Shown piece by piece: positions 20,469 through 31,975 of a DNA stretch of 35,116 nt. Each line of letters opens with the position of its first letter. Position 1 is the first letter of the stretch. A program made the position numbers and the translations under genes. This DNA is from Chara braunii (taxonomy: Eukaryota; Streptophyta; Charophyceae; Charales; Characeae), in the NCBI GenBank assembly GCA_003427395.1, contig BFEA01000029.1:1210156-1245271 (forward strand), read 5' to 3'. The notes below the pieces were generated by a model. It worked only from the letters and a program-made list of their open reading frames with translations, did no database searches and was not told the DNA's origin.

Positions 20469-21102
20469 CTGCTGCGCGCCAAGCTTTGCCAAACCGTCAG
20501 TGTGGGGCTTTCACTTTATTGGCGGGCTCTGCCAGCCATTTTGGTCGGGTGGCTCCTAGCCGCCAAGTCTTTTCAGAATGATCCAGTATCAATTCTCAAG
20601 TCCGCCTGGGCCTTGTGCCGGTGGTTCAAGTATCCGTTCTTGCGCCTTTCTGTTCGGGTGAAGATGATAAAGAGGAGACCTTCAGACTGCGATGTGACTA
20701 GTGGAAGATGGGAAATAAACCGACCCGCACTTGTGATTCTTTTTTCTTTTTGTTTACATATTTACTTGAAATGTGCAGGTTTTGGTAGAGGTCGGCTTTA
20801 GGCTCCGAAGATCCCACAGGGATTCAGCTGCCGATGTGTGAGATCCCACCAGAGGTGGCCGAAGCTGAACAGTTCCCGCCAGAAGACCTTTTTGGATCTT
20901 ACCTCATCATTCAAAAACCGTAGCAGTGTTTTCTCACTGCCCCGAAGTGTTTCAATTGGACACCGTTTCACGGCACCCTTTTCATCTGAATGGGACTAGC
21001 GAGGAGACGTCGTGTTCCTATTGAACTACCTGCAGGGATAAGCAACCCATGCTCATCATGGTCATATTGACAGAGTCACCAGTTTAGATATCCCCCATGC
21101 TG
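20466..21102. other. No recognisable gene
   Basis: Unique-looking sequence with short ORFs and no motifs recognised. CATATTGACAGAGTCACC near 21063 faintly recalls the repeat at 19.87 kb. Confidence 0.35.
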
Positions 21103-21412
21103 AGTGCATACTCAGACTGCGGTCTTTCCCCCCAAACATAACGCATATGCCTTGTAAACGAATACAATGCATTGGTTGCTTTCTAATTGAATAAAAACGC
21201 ATGTGCGTTCTATTCGAACAGCCAGAATTTCCGAATACAACGCATATGTGTTGTAGTCAAATTCTCAAATTTTCCGAAAATTCCAATAGAGTGCATATGC
21301 ATCATGCTCAGGGGAAGATCGTAGGATTCCCTTGGATCTATGTGACCGTAATTAAGGTCCATCCTTGATGTCCTAAGCTTAGTCAGAAAATTCCTAGTGT
21401 GAGTATGCTGCC
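21103..21412. mobile_element. MITE-like element 3 (about 310 bp) with internal GCATATGC repeats
   Basis: Ends TGCATACTCAGACT and the reverse complement of AGCATACTCACACT belong to the same terminal family as 18812 and 19012. Inside, a near-palindromic ACGCATATGCGT-like word occurs four times at 43-55 base spacing (about 21141, 21197, 21239, 21291), often with GAATACAA beside it. No coding potential. Confidence 0.45.
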
Positions 21413-21738
21413 ATAACAGCTGGAGAGAGCTACACCATGACAGATAGCACAGACACAAACCAACAAAATACCACACGTTCAGCTCAGGTTCCAATCAAAG
21501 GCTTCATTCACAGCCGACTACTGTGCATAACCAGCAAGGGTGCATTCACTGCAATGCCTTGAAAGAGTAAAGGAGACAGCAGGACAACGACACGTTGCCG
21601 TAAGATAAAGGAGACAGCAGGACAACGAGTCGTTGCAGACACAAACAAGAAAACGGCTGAGTCCAGAAAAATGCAACTCTACTTTCATCTTCTCCAGAAT
21701 CCAATTCAATCTTCTCCTTTTTTTTCTTTTTTTTTTTT

Positions 21739-21826
21739 GGGACCGTTTCTCAACTTGTGCATGTAATCCTTGCGCAGGGGTCATGCTAATCTTCTCTGTA
21801 TCGTTCCAATCTAAACTGATGTCCCT
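21739..21826 (-). pseudogene. U6 snRNA retropseudogene with A-rich 3' tail
   Basis: Minus strand reads GGGACATC, then TTGGAACGATACAGAGAAGA (containing the ACAGAGA box), TTAGCATGACCCCTGCGCAA, GGATTACATGCACA and a GAGAAACGGTCC end. It follows U6 almost to the 3' end, with substitutions. Instead of the Pol III terminator it continues into an A-rich stretch (plus-strand T run 21717-21738), the mark of LINE-mediated reverse transcription. No plant USE element or TATA box was seen upstream. It is therefore likely not expressed. Confidence 0.75.
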
Positions 21827-21988
21827 ATTCTCCATTGACGGAACATAAAAGTTTGAAATTCAAAAGAAGCAGACAAAAAGATGAATGGAAAAAGCTTTTT
21901 ACTAATTATTCAACAGAATATACCAAATTGACAACCTGGACCTGCACATCACCAGCGACTGATCCGCTAGTGCATAGGCGTCAAAATC

Positions 21989-21991
<3 letters not shown>

Positions 21992-22038
<47 letters not shown>

Positions 22039-22058
22039 AAAATGTTTTTAAAAAAAAG

Positions 22059-22090
<32 letters not shown>

Positions 22091-22104
22091 TTTTTTTTTT
22101 TTTT
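21992..22104 (+). repeat. Long A run followed by T run
   Basis: A46 at about 21992-22037, an A-rich stretch to 22086, then T18 (22087-22104). This can form a hairpin and its length is unreliable. Confidence 0.9.
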
Positions 22105-22252
22105 AAACAAAAACAGCATGATCTTACAGTGTGGAGTGACTCTTTTCTCTCCCCACGCATAGACGCCACACACCCACAGACACCCACACATACACAGAGT
22201 TTGCCGAGATGTTGCCTTCGTCGAAGTTGGGCGCTTGATCCAATCTTCTTAT

Positions 22253-22340
22253 GGGACGCCGGGCCCAGCCCCCAGCAGCACGTGTTGCTCCCCACGAATA
22301 GATCAAAGCTGCATTAAAAAAAAAAGAAAAAAAGAAAAAA
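22253..22340 (+). repeat. LINE 3'-tail repeat, copy d (+), with A-rich end
   Basis: GGGACGCCGGGCCCAGCCCC, then CAGCAG, TGTTGCTCCCCACGAATAGA and TCAAAGCTGC lead into an A-rich tail from 22315. It matches the copies at 16.4 and 23.8 kb but has a degraded hairpin. Confidence 0.5.
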
Positions 22341-22821
22341 TAATAAAAAAAGAAAAAGAAAAGAAGACGACGAAGTTCTTGATGAAACCACGGTTCCACA
22401 AGAACACAATGTGTAAAATTGAAAACCCAGATGGGGTTTCCACATGCCGTTCAGAGAGAGAAGCGATGACATCAACTACAAAATTACAAATCATCAGGGG
22501 ATTGTCCACACAATAATTCAGATACAATATGGCTCTTTCCTTGACTATGATAGCCGTGGCTGCTGGTTGCGAGAAGAAGCAACGCACAGCCGGTTGGGGG
22601 GGGTAAGGGGGGAGGGGGAGGGGGAGATAGATTCCAGGTAAAGAAGGGAAAAATCAGGACCGCTAAATTTATTAAATCTCCTTTTCAGAAATAGTTTACC
22701 CTACTGCAACAAAATTTGTCTCAGCTCAACAGAGACAGAATCAAGATGCGAGCTGATCACAACGCACAGGATGGGAAAGCCCTATGCACGGAAAACAGAA
22801 TTGACACCCCAAAGACCAACG

Positions 22822-22900
22822 GGCTTAGATCAGTTGGTAGTAACTTGGTACACCCGTAAGCTGTTGAAACGCAAACCTGAGTTCGAACCCGGATGAAAAC
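22822..22900 (+). repeat. tRNA-derived SINE candidate 2
   Basis: A-box-like TAGATCAGTTGGTAG (22826-22840), shared block CTGTTGAAAC (22861-22870), B-box GTTCGAACCC (22881-22890). The arms do not fold into a tRNA cloverleaf by eye. It has the same order and linking block as the units at 5.1 and 29.5 kb. Confidence 0.45.
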
Positions 22901-23225
22901 AGAGAAAAGAGAATGACCTACCTTCCAAATGTTCGCTTCCACGACGACGTGTCCAAATGCCCACTCGCTAATCTCTAAAACAGTCTGATCAAAGAATTGC
23001 CTCCAAGAAAACAATGAAAAGAAAAAAAATGAAAAACGGGACACCGCAGGAAAAGCTGTTTCAACTTTCAACAGGTTAGAAAAAAAACAGGAAAAGAAAG
23101 AAAAGAGAAAAAAAAACAAAGAAGAAAGAAGAGCAAAGCGACAAGACAAGGAGATGCAGCCGTGAAAGGACAATGAAGACGACAATTGCAAAAGAAAAGA
23201 AAACGGCAGCAGCAGCAACCACAAG

Positions 23226-23610
23226 ATAAAGAAGAAGAGGGAGTAGGAGGGGGGAGGGGGGGGGAGGGAACACATTGGGAAAGAGAAAAGGATGGGAATG
23301 GGAGAAGAAGAAAACGAAAGGAGACTGGTCATCGAGAACAAAGGCGAACAAAGCAAGAAAAAGACGAGGAAGCGGCTGGTCGCAGTATCGGCAGAAAAGC
23401 AGCAGCCACCTTATAAAGAAGAAGAGAGGGAGAAGAAAAGGGATAGTAGGAGAGGGGGGCGAGGAGGGGGAACACAACGGGAAAGAGAATGGGATGGGAA
23501 TGGGAGACGAAGAAAAACAAAGGAAACAGGTCATAGAGAACAAAGGCGAACAAAGCAAGAAAAAGACGAGGAAGCGGCCGGTCGCAGCATCGGAAGAGGC
23601 AAGTGACAGA
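23226..23610 (+). repeat. Purine-rich tandem duplication, about 202-base period
   Basis: The block beginning GGGAAAGAGAA at 23277 recurs at 23479 with long near-identical runs (for example GAACAAAGGCGAACAAAGCA and AAAAAGACGAGGAAGCGGC). The whole 22.98-23.72 kb stretch is strongly A/G-rich on the plus strand. Long ORFs on both strands reflect this composition, not genes. Confidence 0.8.
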
Positions 23611-23740
23611 AGATGCATGGGGCAGAAGAAGAGGAGGAAGGAGGATGGAGAACAAGAAGAAGCGGGTGGCAAACAGAGAATGCCGGGAGAAGAGGAAGAG
23701 AAGTACCCTTTCAGCATCCACGTAAGCAGTAAAAAATTAG

Positions 23741-23870
23741 GGGGATGCTGGACCTGGTTTCCAGCACAAACTTGTGTTGTCAACTTGTCATTCATTCGCT
23801 TGAAACGAAGGGCCAGCAGGTCTTAAACAGGTGCTGCTCCCCACCAATAGATCGGAGCTCTAAAATAATA
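23741..23870 (+). repeat. LINE 3'-tail repeat, copy e (+), with an internal insertion
   Basis: GGGGATGCTGGACCTGG with TTTCCAGCA (hairpin GCTGGA/TCCAGC), then about 55 unrelated bases, then GGTGCTGCTCCCCACCAATA and GATCGGAGCTC before an A-rich end. It lies just past the 3' end of the OEP61-like gene. Confidence 0.6.
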
Positions 23871-24011
23871 ACAACACAGAGGGAGGAAGAATAAGAACAA
23901 GAAAAGCAAAGTACGTAAAGAATGAAACAAAGAATTTGGGGAACGGGCAGGTGGCCCGGATAGCACAAGGAGGCATCAACAGAACAAAGAAGAGAGGAAG
24001 AATAGCACAGA

Positions 24012-24152
24012 TCACCATATACCCATTACATGGCCCAGCACTGCAACCAAAAGCAGTGCTATAGCCAACACAAGTCCTTGGCGACCAAGAAGCCAGTTCT
24101 TCGTGCTCTTAGCTGCTTCAGAAGCTTTTTGCACCCTTTCCGCCCACCGCAT
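24012..24152 (-). CDS. OEP61: OEP61-like terminal exon with tail-anchor membrane segment
   Basis: The acceptor has a good pyrimidine tract (TTTTCCTTTCAG|ATGCGG at 24152). The exon encodes 46 residues and stops with TGA at 24012-24014. It starts MRWAERVQKA, matching MMRWADRAQ of the family. A Lys/Arg-containing stretch (STKNWLLGRQG) follows, then a single hydrophobic segment of about 17-20 residues (LVLAIALLLVAVLGHVM) and a very short lumenal tail, GIW. This is the layout of a C-terminally tail-anchored protein, inserted after translation with the TPR side in the cytosol. Confidence 0.85.
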   Translation of the reverse strand: MRWAERVQKASEAAKSTKNWLLGRQGLVLAIALLLVAVLGHVMGIW

Positions 24153-24540
24153 CTGAAAGGAAAACACAAAGCCCATAACCCATAACCCCCCCAGGGTTTC
24201 AGTAACCTCCCTGTCCAGCACAACTCCTGCAGGAAAACACTTTTTTGAAGTTTTTTCACTCTTTCAGAAATGAAGAAGATCATAGGTATGATGTAGCTGT
24301 ATACAAAGACAGATCACCGAGGCGTCTTTATTAGGTTCATCAACTTTGGACCACTTCCATCAAAGCAAATACATGCCCGCCAAAGGAAAATGGTCACAAT
24401 TTTCTTCAACGCAACAGTATCCCGACAATTTTCTTCAACGCAACAGTAGCTAAAAATGCAAACCGGTTGCTGGCGACCCCTTAACCCTCCCCATTTCAGC
24501 CCCTCTTCTGTTATTTTCCTCCTCCTCATCATCATCATCG

Positions 24541-24584
<44 letters not shown>

Positions 24585-27500
24585 GTTGTCGTCCTCATCA
24601 GCCTGGTGATGCCACTCCCACTGCTCCTTCCTCTCTAAACCTCCGTTTCATCTCCTGCTGCAGCTCCTCCTCCCCTCCTGCTGTCGCTCCTCCCCTTCCT
24701 CTTCATGTGGCTGCTGCTCCTGCTGCTGCTCCTGCTCCTGCTCCTCCTCCTCCTCCTCCCATAGCCACCACCTTCAAACAAGAGCTACTCCAATTTGATC
24801 CCCAGACTTACACCCAAAAGAAAACACAAAAAGAGAAACATGAAAGCCTCCTATTCTGTCCCCAAAAGAAGCGCCGACCTTATGGTTGTGACTCCCCGTA
24901 TGGTGAGAAGCATTACCTCTCCTGTTCTGTCCCCAAAAGAGGCATGACTATCACTCACCTTATGGCTATGACCCCCCCGTACGGTGAGAACCACTACCCC
25001 GCTTTGACTATCACTCACAGGCATGACTATACATTTGGACATCACTTCCTATTGCCGCCAGAAGCTCTTCTGTCGCTGTCATCCTGCTGTTGTCCTCAAA
25101 AGGCCCAACCATACCGGATCTGTGAATCTTGCCCAGTGTTTCTTATATGACAACATCCGTCCTCCTCTTCCTTTGCCAGAGGGTTACTCCCCCCCACACA
25201 CACAGCCATCAACAAGTTAAAGATTTCCATCCTAACTTGCAGCAGAAAGTTCTTCTTAGGTTGACTTGACGTATATAGTTATCAGGATTGTTATGTTCAC
25301 GAGGATGTGAGCTCAGGCACAATGATTATTATCGGGGCGCACCGGCCCTCGGGCCAGCACTGAATTCCACCTATCTTCCTCAGATGGAAGTCCTCTTTTA
25401 ATTCTCTCTTTTCAGGCAATCCAATCCTGTTCAACTTCTTGTAAGGCAAGCCTTTCCTTGATGAATCCGAACGCATATACAGCCGGATTCATCCAAGAAG
25501 GCCCTCGTCGAGTATGCTTGACAAAACTTATCGCCTACAGAGTTTGAAAAATATTCACTTTTGCATTGTGACCACAGCCTGGATTTGGAGAGGCAAGCTA
25601 AAAAGAGTTTGAAGCACTTCCTCCAGTGTTACCTGTCCTCTTCTCTGTTTTCACACGTTTCTGCTACGCAATACGAGGTGCCCGGCACGGCTGCATGCCT
25701 GGGCAGGGCAGCCCCTGCACGATCAGGAAAACCTGGCATGGCAAACACGGGATAAGAAAACGAATGGGTGGGGAGGAAAGAGACTTAGGGCCTCGCCTCA
25801 CCACTGTCGAAATGAAAAAGTATGAATGCATCTTCCTTAAAAAGTGGCAAGATGCATGCATCCATTACTATGAACAGTAGCAGATGCATCTTGCCATGTT
25901 TTGCGGAAACATACACGAACTTTCTGGTTTCGAAAGCGGTTCGCCGAGGCCCTTTGGGTCGGTTCTGTGCTCTGTCTGACTTAGGGTTGGTCCTGTGCTC
26001 AGCCTAAGCAGCCAGAATCTGCAGTCTGATTGGGGTTCATTCCCCTAAACTGTTAGCTTGAATAATTGAATTTAATATGGACCTTCGACCTGACACCAAT
26101 GCCGGGTGGGTTGTGTCACCATTGCAACGGCGGCGCATCAATAGGGTTGATCATAGCCAAAAGGGTTGTTTAACTTTTTTTATTATCCCTACCTTTTCAG
26201 GGGGAGTTCGGCAGTCCTTTCAATGTTTTGGTGTGCTGGAGCTGCACAGGGCCTGGCCCGGACGGGCCCGGTCAGCCGGTTGGGCACCCTGGCAGCCAGA
26301 TCCAATCCGCTCACCGCGCTACGAACATAGCTATTCAGTACATTGCATGATTCATCTATAGTATTTGTATTCCTTCTCATCCCGACCAGAGGAGATCGCC
26401 CCTGGCCAAATGGTTAGTCCAAAAAGACAAACACGAATAGTAACTTAGTCACCGGACTATATCACAGCACTTTGAACGTTCCCATATGACGGAAACGTAT
26501 TGTGCAGCGGACACATACTCTTCAAAAAGACAACTGAGAGTGCGATGTGGACGACAAAGCATACCACAGAGTCGAGGTCCTCCGGTCTGAGGGAAGACAT
26601 AGCTTCCTGAGCCTTCCTAGCTTGTTCAGGGGTCATTTTCATCCCAAACTTCTCGCTCATCGCGGCCATTGTCTCAGGTGAAAGAGACTTCATCATTTCT
26701 GTCATCATCTGCACCCACAGAAAACAGAACAGGACATCCAGAAGTAATAACGATCCACATCAAACATTCGTTAGACTGCAGTCACTGCACCCATCATCTC
26801 CTTTGTAGAATTATCCGGTCCACGGACATTGCCACTGCGTTGGTTATATGCCAAAACACCAGCTAGCCTGTAATAAAGCCCGAGCACATTGCCAGCTTCA
26901 GAAGTAGCCTCTACTGCCGCTACAAATGAAGAAATAGGCTCTCAACCTCTGACTAAATCAACAACCCTAACCGGTGGTTTTCCAAATTTCCATTCATATA
27001 TGATCCCTTGAACCACCACTACCTCTATCACTCTTGAGAAAAATGGTTCCCTATTTTTCCGTACTTTTGGGGGGTCTGCGGAGGCTCGGCAGTTGGGCCT
27101 CGTGGGGGCGTTCGAAAAGCAAAAAGAAAAACAAAAGACCAAGTCCGGGAAGGCTGCCCAATCGAAAAGCAAAAAGAAAAACAAAAGACCAAGTCCGGGA
27201 AGGCCGTGCACGAAGTTGTGCTGACACCAATACTCAAAAGAAAGTATCTAACTACGATTGTGACCAGTTTCAGGTTTTCGTTGCTTTTTTTTTTTTTTTT
27301 TTGTCTTTGTGCCCTGCCAGGGAGGCACGGCGCAGTCCACGGCCTGCTGACACTTTGCGAAGGAGGGCATCCCCACACTACAACTTCGCAGAATGTATGA
27401 GCCCGCTTTCCCGCCCTAAGCTCAGATGCAATATTTTTTTTCTCTCCTCTTTTTCCGTGGACCTGACACCCCTGCCGTAACGCCCTCACTTAGGGCATAC

Positions 27501-30500
27501 TCACACAACAACTTTGGGACAGGTATCTAGTACCTTGTATCACGTCCAGAGGGGTGTTCATTTTTTTTTTTCTTTTTCTTTTTTTGTGGTTGCGAGTACG
27601 CCATTTTTTGAAAGTCTGGCCATGCTTTTCTTCTTCTCTTTTCCGGAAGAGTACCAGAAAAGAAACACAAAGGACCTCAGGCTCGGCAAAACTCGATCAG
27701 TGCGCAGTGAAAATCAGGGTCGGCAAAAACAGGCTCGGAGGTAATGGTGGTTTAAACTTTAAAAGCACAAACCATGCCACGAAAGTCAGTCTCTTCGTCA
27801 ATTCTTTTTTGTTTTTCTTTTTCCAATTCGATAGTATTTTATAATTTACTTCGTCTCCATCCGCCCCACTTTCAACTCAGGTCTGTATTTCAACAGTTCA
27901 GGCCCTTCGGGGATGTCCCAACTGATCTAGGCCAGTTGGTCGTACAGCTTCTTAGTTAATTGAACTTAATTCATTGCTGCAACATACCTGAAGGGCCTGA
28001 ACTGTTTCATACTGTTGCAACATACTGTTTTATAGTCGGGCGGATGTGCGAATGTTTTATAGTTGACTGCCTCTAGAAGGGCAAAACCCCATTCGCACAT
28101 CGCCGGCGGAAGGGAGCCAGACGAGACGAGACACAGAGCGAACCCCCAGCGCAAACCAGAATCGAACAACTGTTAATGGCGTGATGACTTGCGGAATTCA
28201 TGGGCTGCATGCAGACCTGACACCGTGCACACACAGATAGAGAGGAATAAATGTAGAGTCAGCAAGGATAGGCCCGTAGTTAATCCTCCACAGAAGGAGC
28301 AACCACAGCCGTTCGGAGGAGACCGTTCATTAATACAACACATTGACTTGCCCGTGGGGAAGAAACCAGATTGACCCTCCCGACAACAGAAGGGGGACGG
28401 GGAAAAGAAAAGTGGTCCACACTGGCCATCTCCGCTAAAACCTGGAAGCATACAGAGAACATTAGCATGGTCGCTATGCAAGGATGGGCCTCGAGTGTTC
28501 CACTGCTCGTCCAATGCAAAAATGTTAAACGTAGATCACAGTAGAACGAGGCAATATGCATTTGCCATTTTTACACATTCGGTGGGTGGTGGAAGGAGAC
28601 TCTCACACTCACTGCTCCAGAACTGCTCACTTGTAACAAGACAAAAAGAGAAGAGAAAAAAAACAGAGATGTTCGCCAGACAACATATACTTGCACTGCA
28701 CTCCTGATATCGCTGAGAAGATACACCAGAAGAGATTGATGCACACAAGCCGGACAGGACTTCAGCTCGGATGGTAAACTTCCATACGGCCCATCATAAT
28801 CAGAGTTGCGAAGTATGACCTACATGTGTGTGCTACCATGCTGCATGCAGAGCTGCGCAACCTCTCCCCCCTCACCCCCCCCAATTCACTGCACACGTTT
28901 TACGCAGCCACGCATCACCCACCAGGGCACCGCACCGCATGCACCAACTTCAGACCAAGTACACACTCCATCCTGCTGACAGATAGATTCATTTTAAGTG
29001 GGAGGCAGACATTAAGTGGTCACAACTGTTGCTAGCAATTGATTCTTACCTTTGCAGCAGCCGGGTTTTTAAGTTGCTCTCGCATTTGTTCCCTCATCTC
29101 AGGCGTCATGTCCCCCATCCCCATGCTCGCAGCAGGTGCACCACCTCCACTACCTGTCCGCCTATGCCTCAGACCTGTACGTGAGCTGCTATCATAATCA
29201 GCTGACGATCCCGAGCCGCCGTCTGACAGTCCACTTACGCTTGCTGTTCCTTCTGCACAACCCGGCATCACATGGAATTTACAGAACAGCCGTCCCAGTC
29301 AACAAGACAGTCACACACAGAAACAACAACAGCATTCATACTCGTTCTTTTAAAAATAAACAAAAGGGACATCCTTGAGCTACCGTCATCAGGCAGACTG
29401 GTGGTACCCGCCAATTCCGACTGAGGTTTCATCGCCGAACTGAGCGTCCCCAGGTATCTGATTCAAGTCGCCAGGATTCGAACTCTGGTATATTTATCAA
29501 CAGTTGGTGGGTGTAACACTCAGCCGCACAGGCTTACTATAATTCATCAGCTGATTCAGCTTGTAATAATCACATTGACTTAGGGCCAATCAAGGTACTC
29601 ACTTGCACGCCATGTCAGTAACCAAGTTAATCACGTACACCCATTGCAGCAGCGATACTTAATCAGCTCCTGACCTATCACTGTGGTTATCAGTGTGGAA
29701 TGATCAAAATTGATGACATTAATTAGGAGTTACCAAAAAATTGCTGCACAGGTGATTTATACAGTGAGTAGTAGAGTACCCATCCATTTGAACCACAATA
29801 TATATACCCATCAGCATCGCAAGAAGACATTTAAAAACGTGGTCGGATCCAACACTTCTGGAGATCTCCAATCCCACAATCCAATAATGTCTTTGAGGAC
29901 TGAGGAGGCAGTGAGGACTGGGATTCGCACATTCAAGAAAAGACAAAAAGAAAAAGAAAGGAAAAAAAAAAGGGTCAAACCGGAATAGGACACAATAGAG
30001 ATGAGTCAGCAACTTAGATGCGGAAAACAGGAGGCCATTTGCCAGGGCCATGCAACATTCACTGCAACCAGATCACCAGCTACTGTCGTCCCCGACATAC
30101 AACACACCCATATGACCGTATCGCAACGGAGTTACTATGACGGTGCCTTGTGTTCGGGGAGGACAGCAGCCATCTACATCCTACCCATGTCTGAGAAGGT
30201 CGACAGGGTCACTGTGGGAGAGGGGAGGCAAACCGACCCAGCAATGAACTGAAGGACAACCAAATTTCCAGAAAATATCGCCAAACCTCAAAACTCTGCT
30301 GAGAGAGCGAAATGGCATGAAGGATGTTTCTGTAATAGAGGGCTGACTCTCCTGCAGCCCCCAGAGGGTCCTTCATACTATAGGCGTGAAGACACCCTAC
30401 AGGCAGAGCCTTGACACGAGAAAGAAGGAAGCGATAGCCTGAACCTGAGCATTGGGATCCAAGGCAGGATTCAGAATCAACAATCAGATTCCGAAGAAGG

Positions 30501-31293
30501 CAGAGGACCTTCACCCCAATTACTGACATTTACATGCCACACTTATTCTTAAGATTACAGTATAGTATTTGCATTGCAGACATGCCTAGGTGATATCGAC
30601 TGATAAATTCGATATCTCTATTTGCATTGTTGACATGGCTGCTGCATTGCTGACATGCCGACAGAATACTCTGATGGCTGATGTTTCACTGGTGCCGTTG
30701 CTGAAAACCTGACATCACCACGACAAAGCCTCTGGTTGAATGACCCATATGAACATTTTCTTGGGCATTTTGTTAGGCATTCTCTTGAGCATTCTCTTGG
30801 GCATCTTTCTATCATTGAATTGCATTCTTCTTACAGCAGATGTGAGATGACATGTTGCTTCTCTTGAGCATTCTCTTGGGCATCTTTCTATCATTGAATT
30901 GCATTCTTCTTACAGCAGATGTGAGATGACATGTTGCCTTGAGCATTAGTTCTTAATGCACCAGGGCACAAATTTTGTACCCATACATACGCCTGGCCGC
31001 CCGACACCTTTTTTAATTGGTTTCATGCGGAACTATCCAAGGTATACAGTCTTTACTAATACGTGTTTTCATTTAGCTAATAATAATGACCATCAGTGTA
31101 TTTGGAATATTTTTAGCTTTACGCCAAAACCGTTTAAAATATATAGCGCATTTTGCCGTGTTAGCGTTGACGACTCCTATTTTAGCTATTACAATGTCTA
31201 TTACTATGTTTTCATTGGCAGGAATACCTCAACTAGCAGGATTCTGCAGCAAATTTTCTCTCTATTTTGCTCGAGGGAGCATGAGCGGCCCCA

Positions 31294-31340
<47 letters not shown>

Positions 31341-31936
31341 AGAAGAAAAGAAAAGAGCTACATTGTGTAGGATTCCAATGTGCAAACAAATTTTGGTTGA
31401 GGCCCTTTGAGGATCATTTAAAAAATCCTCAGAGAATCGAATATCACAAAGAAAAGAAAAGGGAGGAAACTAAGCCTTACTAAGGTACCCAATGTTAAAC
31501 CCAAAGATATTTGGCAGGCACAAAAAAAGTGCCAACGGACTGTGATAGTCCTCTCGATACCCCTGATCGGTATTAGCGCGGTCTATGACCAACACGGGTG
31601 TGAGTGTGAGCGCAAGTGGGTTGTGTGTGGTGTGTGGGAGAGTGTTGACCATAGCCTCTGCTGCTACTCGATGAAGGGTGGGGGACGATGAGAAAGGGAG
31701 GCACAGCTACTGGCAGGTCCCGGTCCTTGTGTTAGCCAGACCCCCACTGGCGGCCCCAACCCTATACCCTAACCATTAGAGGCAAGGGGCAACATGAAAT
31801 CCCCCCTTCACAAAGAGAGGAAAACTATGCTTGCAGGGGTCCCCTCTAGATAGTCTTAGGAGTAGGTAGTGGAAGGTAAACAAAAACAGAAGTTGATAGA
31901 AGAATATAGACAGTTGTGATCACCCCCCCCCCCCCC

Positions 31937-31975
<39 letters not shown>

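Noticed and set aside
22822-22900. Functional tRNA gene
   Set aside because: D-arm and B-box resemble a tRNA, but the acceptor and T stems do not pair and no anticodon arm forms.
22757-23826. Long ORFs (183-239 codons) on both strands
   Set aside because: Caused by polypurine/polypyrimidine composition and a tandem duplication; Phe/Ser/Leu- or Lys/Glu/Arg-only peptides without domains.
24707-25150. 147-codon ORF starting with an Ala/Pro-rich segment
   Set aside because: Lies in an intron of the opposite-strand gene and is built from CTG/CTC repeats plus a degenerate tandem repeat.
24526-31338. CRISPR array or other regularly spaced direct-repeat system
   Set aside because: The repeats are microsatellites or two-copy tandem duplications without unique spacers, in a eukaryotic genome.
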